Positions 56,097 through 64,000 of a DNA stretch of 64,000 nt are shown here, in pieces. The translations under genes were made by a program, and so were the position numbers. The stretch is from Pseudobacteriovorax sp. Its GTDB lineage: Bacteria > Bdellovibrionota_B > Oligoflexia > Oligoflexales > Oligoflexaceae. The number at the start of each line of letters is the position of its first letter. Position 1 is the first letter of the stretch. The DNA lies in NCBI GenBank assembly GCA_013215145.1, contig JABSRP010000004.1:1-64000 (forward strand). The letters are read 5' to 3'. The notes under the pieces are model-generated. The model made no database searches and was not told the origin of the DNA. It worked only from the letters and a program-made list of their open reading frames with translations.

Positions 56097-57721
56097 CTTT
56101 GATGGCTCTGTCCGCAGTTTGGCCGCATGAGGGAGTCATCTTGTTTCAAAGCAATGGCCTTGCGGTCCGTATCTGTTATCACTTCAATGCGAGCAAGGCT
56201 ATCTACTCGAGCTTGATCTGCCCTCATCCAAAAGGTTCTTCCCACTGCGATGGGATTGGGGGCAACCGCCGTCTCCAAACGCAAATTAGTCACCTTGCCT
56301 GCAGATCTATAGCCAGTTGCTTGATTCACACTACACACGCGAATATACCAATCCCCTGCCTCCAAATCCCCTAGAGGAACGCTCATATTCAGCGAGACCT
56401 CTTGAATCAGAGACACCGAACCATCATAACAGTCTACAGGTTCGCTGTTTTTTTTCATGGCAATCTGAAAAGCTGTGCTGCCTCCTCCAGACGACCGCCA
56501 GTTTAGGAGAGCCTTTAGACCGTCTTGCCTCGCAACCAGACTACGCACATCCTGGCTCGGATCACGACTCAGGCTGGGGTCCCATCGATGACGTATATAC
56601 CGTTCCAAAACAAACCGTTCGTCAGGATTTAATTCGCGATCAAACACAAAGACTTCAGCAATGTCTCCACCTAAAAAGTGATTGTCGCGGGCGGATAGAC
56701 TACCAATATACTGCTGATTTATAATTTGAGGAGTGTCATAGGAAACGATGGTCCACTGCATCGTATCGAACTGCCAAGTGGCATCCTCTACATCTTCCGA
56801 TGATTGGATACTCAAGTTTTGAAAGGAGTTTTCACCAAACGAGGCGGTAGACGTTCCAGCTCCATCAAAGCTATATCCCAGACTATCATTCCGGGGATCT
56901 ATAGCCAGATGCGCTCCTTCAGAGTAGCTACCCCATAGTGGCCCTAGACGCGCGCGATTGGTATCCTCTTGCCGCGCTTGAAACACACTCACGACAGTCT
57001 GGACCGTTAGATTATTTGCCGGTGCATATAGGAAGTCATCGCTACCATCAAACCGAATCGTAGCTGGCAATCGCTCCGTGTTCCATTGCGGAGCAACATC
57101 TTGACTAGCGGCCTGAAACCGAAAGCGGTTCTTAGATTGATCATTCCAGAAGAGCACTTTCCCATCCATAGCTTCCACACCTGCGTCCGCTCTCAACCAT
57201 AGCACTGCATTATCGGGCAAAATCGCGACAGTTCCTTGAGATCGATAATAACGACGATCTTCGCCAACCGTAAATACTAAACATAGATGAAAGACGCCGA
57301 TCCGCTCGAGGTTGATCGCTAAGCTATCGGTATTTGTTTCGCCACTAATGACGGGAGACTCTGTAGCTAGGCTAGACTCGTCACAAGGGATATGCTCTTT
57401 CACGTAAAATATCTGGTATGCCCCTGTGGAACTTGCCACCAGCTCTGCCTTTATGGTTTCGCCTCTTTGGTAAAATTGAAGTGAGGTTCCGGACGAAAGG
57501 CTCCAAGAGAGCTCCCAGGGATCTGGCGCAGAGACATCTTGTTCTGGTGATTCTGGTCCTTCCACCTCGAAGGGAAGATCCGTAGGATTTTCGTTGGAAT
57601 CGGTAGGAATCTCAGGAGATGCTTCAGGAAGATAGTTAGGACTATCTTTAGTCCCGGATCCGCAGCTCAACATAAAGCTTAATATGATAACCGATAAAAA
57701 AGATCGACAGGTTCCTTGCAC
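56054..57721 (-). CDS. LamG-type lipoprotein, frame broken near its C-terminus
   Basis: 555 residues with a lipoprotein signal (RSFLSVIILSFMLSC) and a Pro/Glu-rich linker. A LamG-like jelly-roll domain lies in about 180-390 (VLWLRADAGVEAMDGKVLFW, RFDGSDDFLYAP, LGPLWGSYSEGAHLAIDPRN, HFLGGDIAEVFVFDREL). A fibronectin-III-like linker and a second LamG start (TFWMRADQARVDSLARIEV) follow. The frame ends at SFLTAWMTF, just where the downstream ORF takes over. LamG lipoproteins usually bind surface sugars or proteins. The real protein would be about 700 residues. Confidence 0.78.
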   Translation of the reverse strand: MQGTCRSFLSVIILSFMLSCGSGTKDSPNYLPEASPEIPTDSNENPTDLPFEVEGPESPEQDVSAPDPWELSWSLSSGTSLQFYQRGETIKAELVASSTGAYQIFYVKEHIPCDESSLATESPVISGETNTDSLAINLERIGVFHLCLVFTVGEDRRYYRSQGTVAILPDNAVLWLRADAGVEAMDGKVLFWNDQSKNRFRFQAASQDVAPQWNTERLPATIRFDGSDDFLYAPANNLTVQTVVSVFQARQEDTNRARLGPLWGSYSEGAHLAIDPRNDSLGYSFDGAGTSTASFGENSFQNLSIQSSEDVEDATWQFDTMQWTIVSYDTPQIINQQYIGSLSARDNHFLGGDIAEVFVFDRELNPDERFVLERYIRHRWDPSLSRDPSQDVRSLVARQDGLKALLNWRSSGGGSTAFQIAMKKNSEPVDCYDGSVSLIQEVSLNMSVPLGDLEAGDWYIRVCSVNQATGYRSAGKVTNLRLETAVAPNPIAVGRTFWMRADQARVDSLARIEVITDTDRKAIALKQDDSLMRPNCGQSHQSCIPTSFLTAWMTF

Positions 57722-57959
57722 GTCTCACCTCCTCAAAAGTCCTTACTATAAGGATCCCTAATATATTTCTATCGCGCAAGGCAGCTGCGAAATAGATTTC
57801 CGCCAAGACATCGCATTTTCAAAGGGAAAGACATAGGTGATGGCAGATCTTCCCGATGATAACAGGTCGATCCACCTCGTATTTTAGCAATGCACCAAAT
57901 GCTAAGGTAGATAGTTTTTGCCTAGGATAAAAAGATTTTTCAGCTCATTTTTTGACCGT
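57722..57959. other. Intergenic region between the LamG and CxxCH genes
   Basis: No gene seen. It holds the promoter region of the LamG lipoprotein gene and the end of the CxxCH gene. Confidence 0.4.
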
Positions 57960-59015
57960 TTAAGGATAATAATGCCTGGGAACAAAGTTCCCCGCATGGC
58001 AGTAAGCACAGGCCTCACGTTTGTGAGACACACCCCTCGGAGCTCGTAAAGCACCAACAGATAATCCGCTCCTCCATAATTCCATCAGTCCACCTGATTT
58101 CGTAAGCTCGTGACGAATGTCTTCGACGTGATCGATAAAGGGCCAGCCTTGCTCAACCCCTAAGTGAGACACCTCGTCAAGAATCCGATGCATAGAGCGT
58201 TCATCACCAAGAAAGGCATAGGCCTCGGCTTGGGTAATAAGCGTCCCAATATATTGGAAAGGTGCAATACTAGTGGCTCTTTGGCAAACACCGTCTTCAA
58301 AGCACTGATCGTAATAGTTGATCCCCCAAGTCACCAATTCGGGATCATTAGCTCCCATCAGATGGGCAACAGCCCCAATGGGACCAGCGGCTCCCCATTC
58401 TCCGTAAATTTCGCCCAAGGCGATCATTTGTTCTGCTGCCTCAACACCTCGTTTTTTGGCACCCACTGTGAATAGAGTGAAGTTTTCCATAGCCCAATAA
58501 AACGCCTGAGCATTAGGTGATCGTGGCATTTGGGCCCTGGCATCTAAGGCAGCCGCAAAGGCTGCTAAAACATGTGGGCTTTTTATGGGATCAACGATAA
58601 GAGGGCTGTCAGCGTAAATATGGAGATAAGCAAAGATTTTAAGCATAGCAAGGCGACCAGAATTGCGAGTCTGACTAAGAGATGGGTACCTGCTAGTTTT
58701 ATCTAGCCAAGCCTTCATAGCTTTTGAGTCCATGGTAGCGACATGCCTCCAGTACTCCTTTTCTAGCCGTAGCTCTAGATCACTGTCGGCTCGGCAAGGA
58801 AATATTTTTGCGATAAGAACATTTTGGCAATTGATAGGTACGTGTACGATCTCTGCGGTTGGTGGATATATCGCTTGATATTCATCATCGACCAAAATGG
58901 GTTCGGGAGATTGGATCTCCTTATCCAGGTAGTGTGACTCGGCTTGCAATGCCAAACCGAATTGACTAAAAAAACCCAAAAAATACAATGCAGCGATTCG
59001 CATTCTTAACGACAT
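57960..59015 (-). CDS. Exported protein with a single C-terminal CxxCH motif
   Basis: 351 residues with a Sec signal (MRIAALYFLGFFSQFGLALQA). The body has repeated helical hairpins (AFAAALDARAQMPRSPNAQAF, GAVAHLMGANDPELVTWG), perhaps TPR/HEAT-like, and a Cys near ECFEDGVCQ. The last residues contain one CxxCH (CAYCHAGNFVPR), a heme c or metal site at the very end. It is unusual to have one heme motif placed there. No family recognised; the role is probably periplasmic and redox-linked. Confidence 0.6.
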   Translation of the reverse strand: MSLRMRIAALYFLGFFSQFGLALQAESHYLDKEIQSPEPILVDDEYQAIYPPTAEIVHVPINCQNVLIAKIFPCRADSDLELRLEKEYWRHVATMDSKAMKAWLDKTSRYPSLSQTRNSGRLAMLKIFAYLHIYADSPLIVDPIKSPHVLAAFAAALDARAQMPRSPNAQAFYWAMENFTLFTVGAKKRGVEAAEQMIALGEIYGEWGAAGPIGAVAHLMGANDPELVTWGINYYDQCFEDGVCQRATSIAPFQYIGTLITQAEAYAFLGDERSMHRILDEVSHLGVEQGWPFIDHVEDIRHELTKSGGLMELWRSGLSVGALRAPRGVSHKREACAYCHAGNFVPRHYYP

Positions 59016-59413
59016 GATTCGACCCCCTAAATTTAAATGAATAGAGAGGAAGTATTTGGCTGCAATAGAGAATTCTCAAGTCAAAAAAGCTAATTTCATA
59101 GAGGTTTATACCGCGACAACCAAAGGGTTTTAGGGTCTCAATTAAGAGATCAAATAAAAATCACAGAATAATCTAGGACTAAGGGATACAAGCGGTCCCA
59201 CCTCACCAACCTATCGCATCGATGTGTAGCATGAGACGCTTGAAGAAAGGTGAAACTAGAGGAGTCCGATAACACGGTAGAAACACAAAGAAGTCCATTT
59301 TCACTAAGAAATACTAAGATTTAAAACAGCTAAAATTGAGAAAATCTTAATGAAACCAACAGAAAGATATGGCAAAGTGAGGGCTCAAAATCTTAACAAG
59401 GAGATCGAAATAA
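59016..59413. other. Intergenic region before the small exported-protein gene
   Basis: About 400 bp, A+T-rich, with no credible gene or RNA. The right end carries AAGGAG before the next start. I checked for a cyclic-di-GMP riboswitch pattern and saw none. Confidence 0.4.
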
Positions 59414-60034
59414 ATGAGACGACTTAAAACTACCATATTAGCACTATCTTTTTTGACTAGCTATTCGGCTAAGGCTACTGTATCCGCTCTTAGCGATGTC
59501 GTGATTCCCTACAAAACCATCCAATCCGACGAAATTTGCCTAATGAAGCAAAAGATGATCGCTGAATTCGGAATTCCTCTTGGGTCTTTGATGGAAGGAA
59601 TTCTAGAAGAGAATCAAGTACGACAGCAGATTCTTGGCGGCGGAAGCTTCTTCACAAATATTAACTTACTTGCCGAAGGTACAAAGATCTCTTCCACCTA
59701 TATTAGCGACAACTACACAGCTGACGAGATTTGGGAGTATGAGTTTGCCTTAGATTTCGCCGCCGTTGCCGCATTGAATGGCCCTAGCGTTGCTGGTCGA
59801 CAAAAAACTATTGATCGAGCAAAGCTAGCTGTTATCAGTATTTTGAACACAGCCGAACTTACTTTCGGCGCTAGAAAATTTCGCATCACGCTGAACTTGA
59901 ATAACCTTCCGTCCCAAGCAGGACTTACTGGCAACACAGTTTTCCCTACAACTAGTTTTCCCTACACCTCTTCCAGCCCAGTTCTTGCTGGATACGAAGC
60001 AGAGCTGCTTAGCGCAAGCTGCCCAGCACTCTAA
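59414..60034 (+). CDS. Small exported protein of unknown function
   Basis: 206 residues with a Sec signal (MRRLKTTILALSFLTSYSAKA). The mature part is mixed alpha/beta with only two cysteines, one near the middle (EICLMKQKM) and one at the end (SCPAL). No family recognised. It starts after AAGGAG and is followed by a strong terminator. Confidence 0.6.
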   Translation: MRRLKTTILALSFLTSYSAKATVSALSDVVIPYKTIQSDEICLMKQKMIAEFGIPLGSLMEGILEENQVRQQILGGGSFFTNINLLAEGTKISSTYISDNYTADEIWEYEFALDFAAVAALNGPSVAGRQKTIDRAKLAVISILNTAELTFGARKFRITLNLNNLPSQAGLTGNTVFPTTSFPYTSSSPVLAGYEAELLSASCPAL

Positions 60035-60049
60035 TCAAAAGGCTGTATC

Positions 60050-60081
60050 AAGCGCCTAGATCAATTCTAGGCGCTTTTATT
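60050..60081 (+). terminator. Rho-independent terminator
   Basis: AAGCGCCTAGA, loop TCAAT, TCTAGGCGCTT followed by TTATTC; 11-bp stem, 15 bases after the small exported protein's stop. Confidence 0.8.
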
Positions 60082-60214
60082 CAGTTAAATAGCTCGTCCT
60101 ATTGCCTAAGCCCAGTAAACATACCCAGCCACCCAAAGCGGCAACCGAAAATCTTTACTCAACAAAAAAAGAGCGCTACCGTTAGGGTCTTTAAGACTAT
60201 CACGGAGGCAGTAT

Positions 60215-60811
60215 ATGTTATTTATGATCAGTTTAGGTTTTATAGCCAGTCTATTGATGATCGGCTTCATGCACCTCATCACGATTTCAGGAATCGCCAA
60301 TGCGAATATGATTCAAGCCATTGGCGGGCTGGTCACTCGAGAAAGAAAATCGAGCTTTAAGATCGGCCTTATGATTTATTTCTTGGCTGGAATCCTTTTT
60401 AGTATTGGCTACCAGCAAATTCTAAGTCAACTGCAATCATCTTCCCCAGCGGTATTAATTTTTGCGGGTATTTTCTTAGGTTTTGCTCATGGCTTAATCG
60501 TAGGATTTGCTATCGTCATTGAAGCTGTCGGTCGTCACCCTCTACCGGAATTTCGCAATGCAGGATTTTCTGTAGCTATCGCCCACATCCTCGGCCATAT
60601 GGTTTACGGTGTCTCAATCGGCGCTGGATTAACTTGGCAATTTGCAAAGTCTGACGCTGTCATAAATAACATCGTACAGTCGAACGGTATTATCTATTTG
60701 CTATCAGCCCTCGTGATAGGACTCCTATCAATCTTCGTTATTGGAACTCGCGAGAGACTGAAGCAAGGCGTTGCCGCATCTGCTCTGCAAAAAACCTCTA
60801 CGGATCAATAA
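60215..60811 (+). CDS. Multi-pass membrane protein
   Basis: 198 residues, about five hydrophobic helices, with ACGGAGG seven bases before ATG. Polar segments between helices (TRERKSSFK, EAVGRHPLPEFRN) and a conserved His-containing pattern (GFMHLI, AHILGHMV). No family recognised; a transporter or enzyme is possible. Confidence 0.62.
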   Translation: MLFMISLGFIASLLMIGFMHLITISGIANANMIQAIGGLVTRERKSSFKIGLMIYFLAGILFSIGYQQILSQLQSSSPAVLIFAGIFLGFAHGLIVGFAIVIEAVGRHPLPEFRNAGFSVAIAHILGHMVYGVSIGAGLTWQFAKSDAVINNIVQSNGIIYLLSALVIGLLSIFVIGTRERLKQGVAASALQKTSTDQ

Positions 60812-60822
60812 TTTAAATAAGG

Positions 60823-60860
60823 GCATGCGGTCACGTTTGGACGTGATCCGCTCGGCCCTC
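60823..60860 (+). terminator. Long hairpin after the membrane-protein gene
   Basis: GGGC...GCCC around GCGGTCACGT and ACGTGATCCGC (one bulged T), 12 bases after the membrane-protein stop. No T tract; probable transcription end. Confidence 0.5.
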
Positions 60861-60969
60861 ACCGTAAGCTGCAAGTGTTTTCATTTCTGAAACAGTCGTC
60901 TCTTTGGCTTTTGACATTTTTTTCCAGTTTTCTATAGTCGCTCCCAGAAAATTTTTTAAAGGAGTTACT

Positions 60970-61686
60970 ATGCATTCGTGGAAAAAAGCTGTTCTACTAC
61001 CAATCTTTTGCTGGTCCTTTGCTGCTGCTGGCAATGACATACTACACGACAATTACGTTATCGTTAATGTCGATGATACTACTACATCGGAAGAGTACCC
61101 CCTGGGCGACTATCAAGACTTTTTCAGTACAGATGATCGTCCCATGCTAGCAAGTTTTGAATTCGAAACCGGCGATCAAAAATGCACGATCATCGATAAT
61201 TTAGGTCACAAATTTTTTGTGAAAAAAGGGGAAAGCTATTCATTTTCAAGGGTTTATTTCCCGTTTAAGGTCATCGACCATGAGGACAACAATGCCTGTG
61301 ATAACTCTAGTTATCGCAACATCCAACTACAGGTGAACTCCCTAAACAGTTACGAAAACAAACTCGTCCGAAAAATTAATCAAAACACCCCCTTTAGTAA
61401 TCAGTTTTTCCCCAAATTAGCAGGCGTAGACGTTCTTTTAAGCTTTCAAGCAGACTTCTACCAAAACTTTGAAGACACCAGTTGTCTAGGGCTACAGATT
61501 ACCGATAACGAAGGACAAAGCATTAGCATAGACGAGGATAATAATAAAATTAACCAAGTACCTGTAGTGCTTCCTATTCGGGTACGTTACCTAGGCCGTT
61601 GCTTAACCTCACCTCTTGGAGCTGAGTTTAAGGAAAATAATACATACGATCTGAGATACTCATTGCGCATGGGATTGAATTTGTAA
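60970..61686 (+). CDS. Exported protein of unknown function
   Basis: 238 residues from the ATG at 60970 (AAAGGAG just before); a start at 60904 would add 22 residues. Sec signal (MHSWKKAVLLPIFCWSFAAAG). The mature domain is beta-rich with four to five cysteines and acidic loops (ITDNEGQSISIDEDNN). No family recognised. It is probably a periplasmic or surface binding protein. Confidence 0.58.
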   Translation: MHSWKKAVLLPIFCWSFAAAGNDILHDNYVIVNVDDTTTSEEYPLGDYQDFFSTDDRPMLASFEFETGDQKCTIIDNLGHKFFVKKGESYSFSRVYFPFKVIDHEDNNACDNSSYRNIQLQVNSLNSYENKLVRKINQNTPFSNQFFPKLAGVDVLLSFQADFYQNFEDTSCLGLQITDNEGQSISIDEDNNKINQVPVVLPIRVRYLGRCLTSPLGAEFKENNTYDLRYSLRMGLNL

Positions 61687-61758
61687 GTCGACGGCGGTGC
61701 TCCTCCTCATAGTGGGGAGCTCCAGATAGCGGTATCTAAAGAATTCCAAGAAATAAAA

Positions 61759-62469
61759 TCAATTACAGTAGTCAAATTCCGACATTTTGAACATATTGAC
61801 CTCTCTTAGATCCACCCGGAAAACAAAGTCATCCCAGTCGTCACTATCCCTATGGACATTGTCCTCAAATTGAAACTCAAAGTGCTTATCTTGGTCTTCA
61901 ATTTTTGATACTACGCGGAATCGATCTTCATCAGCCGGTCCGTAGGTAATCGAGCGAAAAGCCGCTGACTCGTAGTCACATGTGTGATTGGTTTTGTTCT
62001 CACTCGTATCGTTTTGGATCGCTTTACTGCATGTTTCCACATCGGTTGGTCGAAAGGTATCAATTTTAAATGCAACTTCAATACAGACGTCTTTATCGAA
62101 GACCTTGTTGTAAATGACCTTATTGTCTAGGGCAAAGTTTTTGTTGCAGGCAATTTCCTCAAACCCACCATCGTTGAGCTTAACATAGAGGCAATTCTTA
62201 AAAAGAGCATCATGAGGCATTTTGGTAATATCTAGTTTAAACACCGATTCGTCTGACTGCCCTGGCGTTTTACCAGGACCGGGGTCAGGGGTAGGATCAG
62301 GATTTTTACCAGGTACTTGGATCTCCCCCCCCTCTTCAGTATCTTTATCCTTAGGATTCACAAGCTCTTCCGCAGGCGGATTGGGAGCTGGGTTACTCTT
62401 CTTTTTTCCCGAAAATACCGAGGTTTTACAGGATGCCGCCAGCATCATGAGAATAAACAAACGAATCAT
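61759..62469 (-). CDS. Lipoprotein with a proline-rich linker
   Basis: 236 residues from the ATG at 62469 (GGAGC before); an ATG at 62508 would add 13 residues. The lipobox signal is MIRLFILMMLAASC (Cys14). A Pro/Asp/Gly-rich linker (residues about 20-75) precedes a beta-rich domain with about five cysteines, which could pair. No family recognised. It is next to the metzincin gene on the same strand, about 130 bp, and shares its exported character. Confidence 0.62.
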   Translation of the reverse strand: MIRLFILMMLAASCKTSVFSGKKKSNPAPNPPAEELVNPKDKDTEEGGEIQVPGKNPDPTPDPGPGKTPGQSDESVFKLDITKMPHDALFKNCLYVKLNDGGFEEIACNKNFALDNKVIYNKVFDKDVCIEVAFKIDTFRPTDVETCSKAIQNDTSENKTNHTCDYESAAFRSITYGPADEDRFRVVSKIEDQDKHFEFQFEDNVHRDSDDWDDFVFRVDLREVNMFKMSEFDYCN

Positions 62470-62599
62470 AACAGCTCCAATCTTAGAATATACCACTACA
62501 ACAATCATTTTATCAGCTAGGGCCAGTCTTGCAAAATTGGCCCGCGGGTTTCTAGACTGGGGCAGACGGAAACGCCTGCAACCACCACAAAACCCTTTA

Positions 62600-63802
62600 C
62601 TATGCTACCAAAATCTCATACTGCCCAAATTTGATCTCCTCACCACCATATCCGATTCGGCAAAATGGATCGTCGCTAATCTTTTTACCAGGTTGGACAG
62701 AGCCCTGGTAATTGACGCGACATGAGAATTGCTTTTTGCCCGAGGCTTCCAAACCACCAGCGATAGCAGTGGTAGGGATTCCACCATCTGCGACAGCAAT
62801 ATACTCGTAGCGGTTGTTCTGCAGAACCTCGTAGACAAGGCTTTTTACTTCTTTACCGCCATATCCAATGCGGCAGGCGTCACCACTAATTAGTTTTCCA
62901 ATGTGCAGGCTTCCATCATGTTCCATCCGGCAGACATAGAGATCGCGATCACCTTCTCGTCCTGCAAATACCGGATTACCAGTAATACGTCCTTGATTCG
63001 TCGCAATCCATTGGCCCTCAGGATGGGGTCTTGTAGGATCGATTGGTTCCGGACCTTCAGGCTCCGTCGGCGTCACAGGTGTCGGGCTGGCCACTGCAGG
63101 TCTCGTAATATTATAAAGCGCATGGATTCCGGCAATATCGCCAACCGTAAGCTTGGCATTTGAATGACGGCGGCAATAGTTCATGATCGATTGAGGGTCA
63201 TAAGAGCCAATTTCCGTACCATCAATCGCTGAGGTCGTTCGTGTACAAGTCGAGTCTTGTCGATTCTGCTCGTGAAGTAGACCCAATGCATGACCAACCT
63301 CATGCAGCGCCGTGGAAAGCTCAAAGGTAATGATAAGGTTCTGCGCGATCGAACGACCTGCTTGAAACCAAGCCGACTCGCCATCAGCAGACAAAGATTG
63401 GGCTGTCCGCCCAATGTAGGCCACTCCTGCGGCTCCGTTAGACGATGACCGGGTGATTTTAATCCGCAGAATGCGCTGCCTTGCACTACGCGTCGTGCAG
63501 TCATCCCAACCGGTCAGGTACACCGCAGCTCTTTGATACTCGCGCGTGATTTCTTGCTGATACATTCCATAGATGTTTCCCGAAATACTGGTATCCTTGA
63601 TCCAGCAAACAGGAACCAAAACCCTTTGCCCAGCAGAATCAGACTGCACATCCCATTTTTGGGAGCGCCCCAGATCAGCAATAAAAGATTTCGTAGTGGA
63701 GTCTTCCGTTTGACCAGTTCTTCCACAGGAGAAAAGTAGACTTAGGGACATAAGGGTAAAGATAGATTTACTGTTTTGTATTCTTTTCAAGACGATCTCC
63801 AT
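62600..63802 (-). CDS. Astacin-like metzincin lipoprotein with two DM9 (DUF3421) repeats
   Basis: About 400 residues from the ATG at 63802 (the frame opens at 63847 and the start is uncertain). A lipobox signal ends LSLLFSC (Cys26). The catalytic site is HEVGHALGLLHEQN, with zinc His at about 167, 171 and 177 and the metzincin Met-turn SIMNYC. Then a Pro-rich linker leads to two DM9 repeats, whose signature recurs as CRIGYGGKEVKSLVYEVL and CRIGYGGEEIKFGQYEIL. The peptidase would cleave proteins at the cell surface, and DM9 domains bind mannose-type sugars in animals. Confidence 0.82.
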   Translation of the reverse strand: MEIVLKRIQNSKSIFTLMSLSLLFSCGRTGQTEDSTTKSFIADLGRSQKWDVQSDSAGQRVLVPVCWIKDTSISGNIYGMYQQEITREYQRAAVYLTGWDDCTTRSARQRILRIKITRSSSNGAAGVAYIGRTAQSLSADGESAWFQAGRSIAQNLIITFELSTALHEVGHALGLLHEQNRQDSTCTRTTSAIDGTEIGSYDPQSIMNYCRRHSNAKLTVGDIAGIHALYNITRPAVASPTPVTPTEPEGPEPIDPTRPHPEGQWIATNQGRITGNPVFAGREGDRDLYVCRMEHDGSLHIGKLISGDACRIGYGGKEVKSLVYEVLQNNRYEYIAVADGGIPTTAIAGGLEASGKKQFSCRVNYQGSVQPGKKISDDPFCRIGYGGEEIKFGQYEILVA

Positions 63803-64000
63803 ATCAGTCAGCAGTAGGTATGAATACCTAGAAAACAGCAACAACATCTACATGAGGGTCTAGAGTCTTTCAACTCCTCGGCCCGAAGGTTTAGTCTGCA
63901 AGTTTATACCCAAGGTATAATTTGCTGAAATGATGGACTATAAAATTTGTGTAAGCGTCAGAATTCTGACACCACTGTCTTGAATCCTAACACCGATGTA

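Noticed and set aside
59016..59413. A cyclic-di-GMP riboswitch in the 400-bp spacer
   Set aside because: No recognizable GEMM core sequence.
1..64000. CRISPR arrays, tRNA and rRNA genes
   Set aside because: I found no regularly spaced repeats and no complete tRNA or rRNA structures in reading the spacers.

Overview
The window looks like chromosomal DNA of a free-living Gram-negative bacterium. The support is a TonB-dependent receptor, a FadL porin, many lipobox lipoproteins, Tat and Sec exports, c-type cytochromes, soluble chemoreceptors and flagellar-type stator genes. The style (FG-GAP, LamG and fibrinogen-like surface lipoproteins, DUF3015 and DUF4105 proteins, many secreted peptidases) suggests a deltaproteobacterial or Bdellovibrionota/Oligoflexia-type predator or scavenger. 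That placement is inference; there is no rRNA here. I see no tRNA, rRNA or CRISPR array.

Layout. 1-430: the 5' part of an IS5-family element running off the left edge. 665-6272: an FG-GAP lipoprotein, an anchored protein, a membrane CheA-like histidine kinase and a fibrinogen-like lipoprotein. 6707-8005: a divergent pair made of a CCA-enzyme-like HD phosphohydrolase and a Vms1/ANKZF1-type (VLRF1) peptidyl-tRNA release factor. 8045-11069: two divergent di-heme cytochromes. 11070-13252: ahpC-ahpF peroxide defence. 13597-20078: isocitrate dehydrogenase, a trypsin-like protease, a CxxCH lipoprotein and an S46 dipeptidyl peptidase. 20281-27101: a tightly coupled four-gene operon of a coiled-coil protein, MotA, MotB and a 1433-residue SF1 helicase, facing a TPR-adenylate cyclase. 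29242-37025: an SDR/DUF2867 protein, a TetR-controlled membrane protein, DUF4105 and DUF3015 exports and a histone-deacetylase-family enzyme. 37246-43121: TonB receptor, beta-barrel protein, DbpA helicase and a small basic protein. 43193-48650: adenine deaminase with an SGNH lipoprotein, pirin, an exported methyltransferase-like protein and an exported racemase-like protein. 48853-55563: a lipase-FadL pair, a Tat-exported copper-storage protein and two soluble chemoreceptors. 55590-63802: a frameshifted LamG lipoprotein and several exported proteins, ending in a metzincin-DM9 lipoprotein.

The two most interesting systems are: (i) the VLRF1-HD pair, which could be a bacterial route for cleaving stalled peptidyl-tRNA and repairing the tRNA end; and (ii) the stator-helicase operon, which in logic resembles the Zorya anti-phage systems (membrane proton motor plus helicase) but has an ordinary four-helix MotA and an SF1 rather than a Snf2-type helicase. 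Both are hypotheses built from sequence motifs and gene order. Start codons were adjusted where a ribosome binding site clearly favoured another start; uncertain ones are stated.
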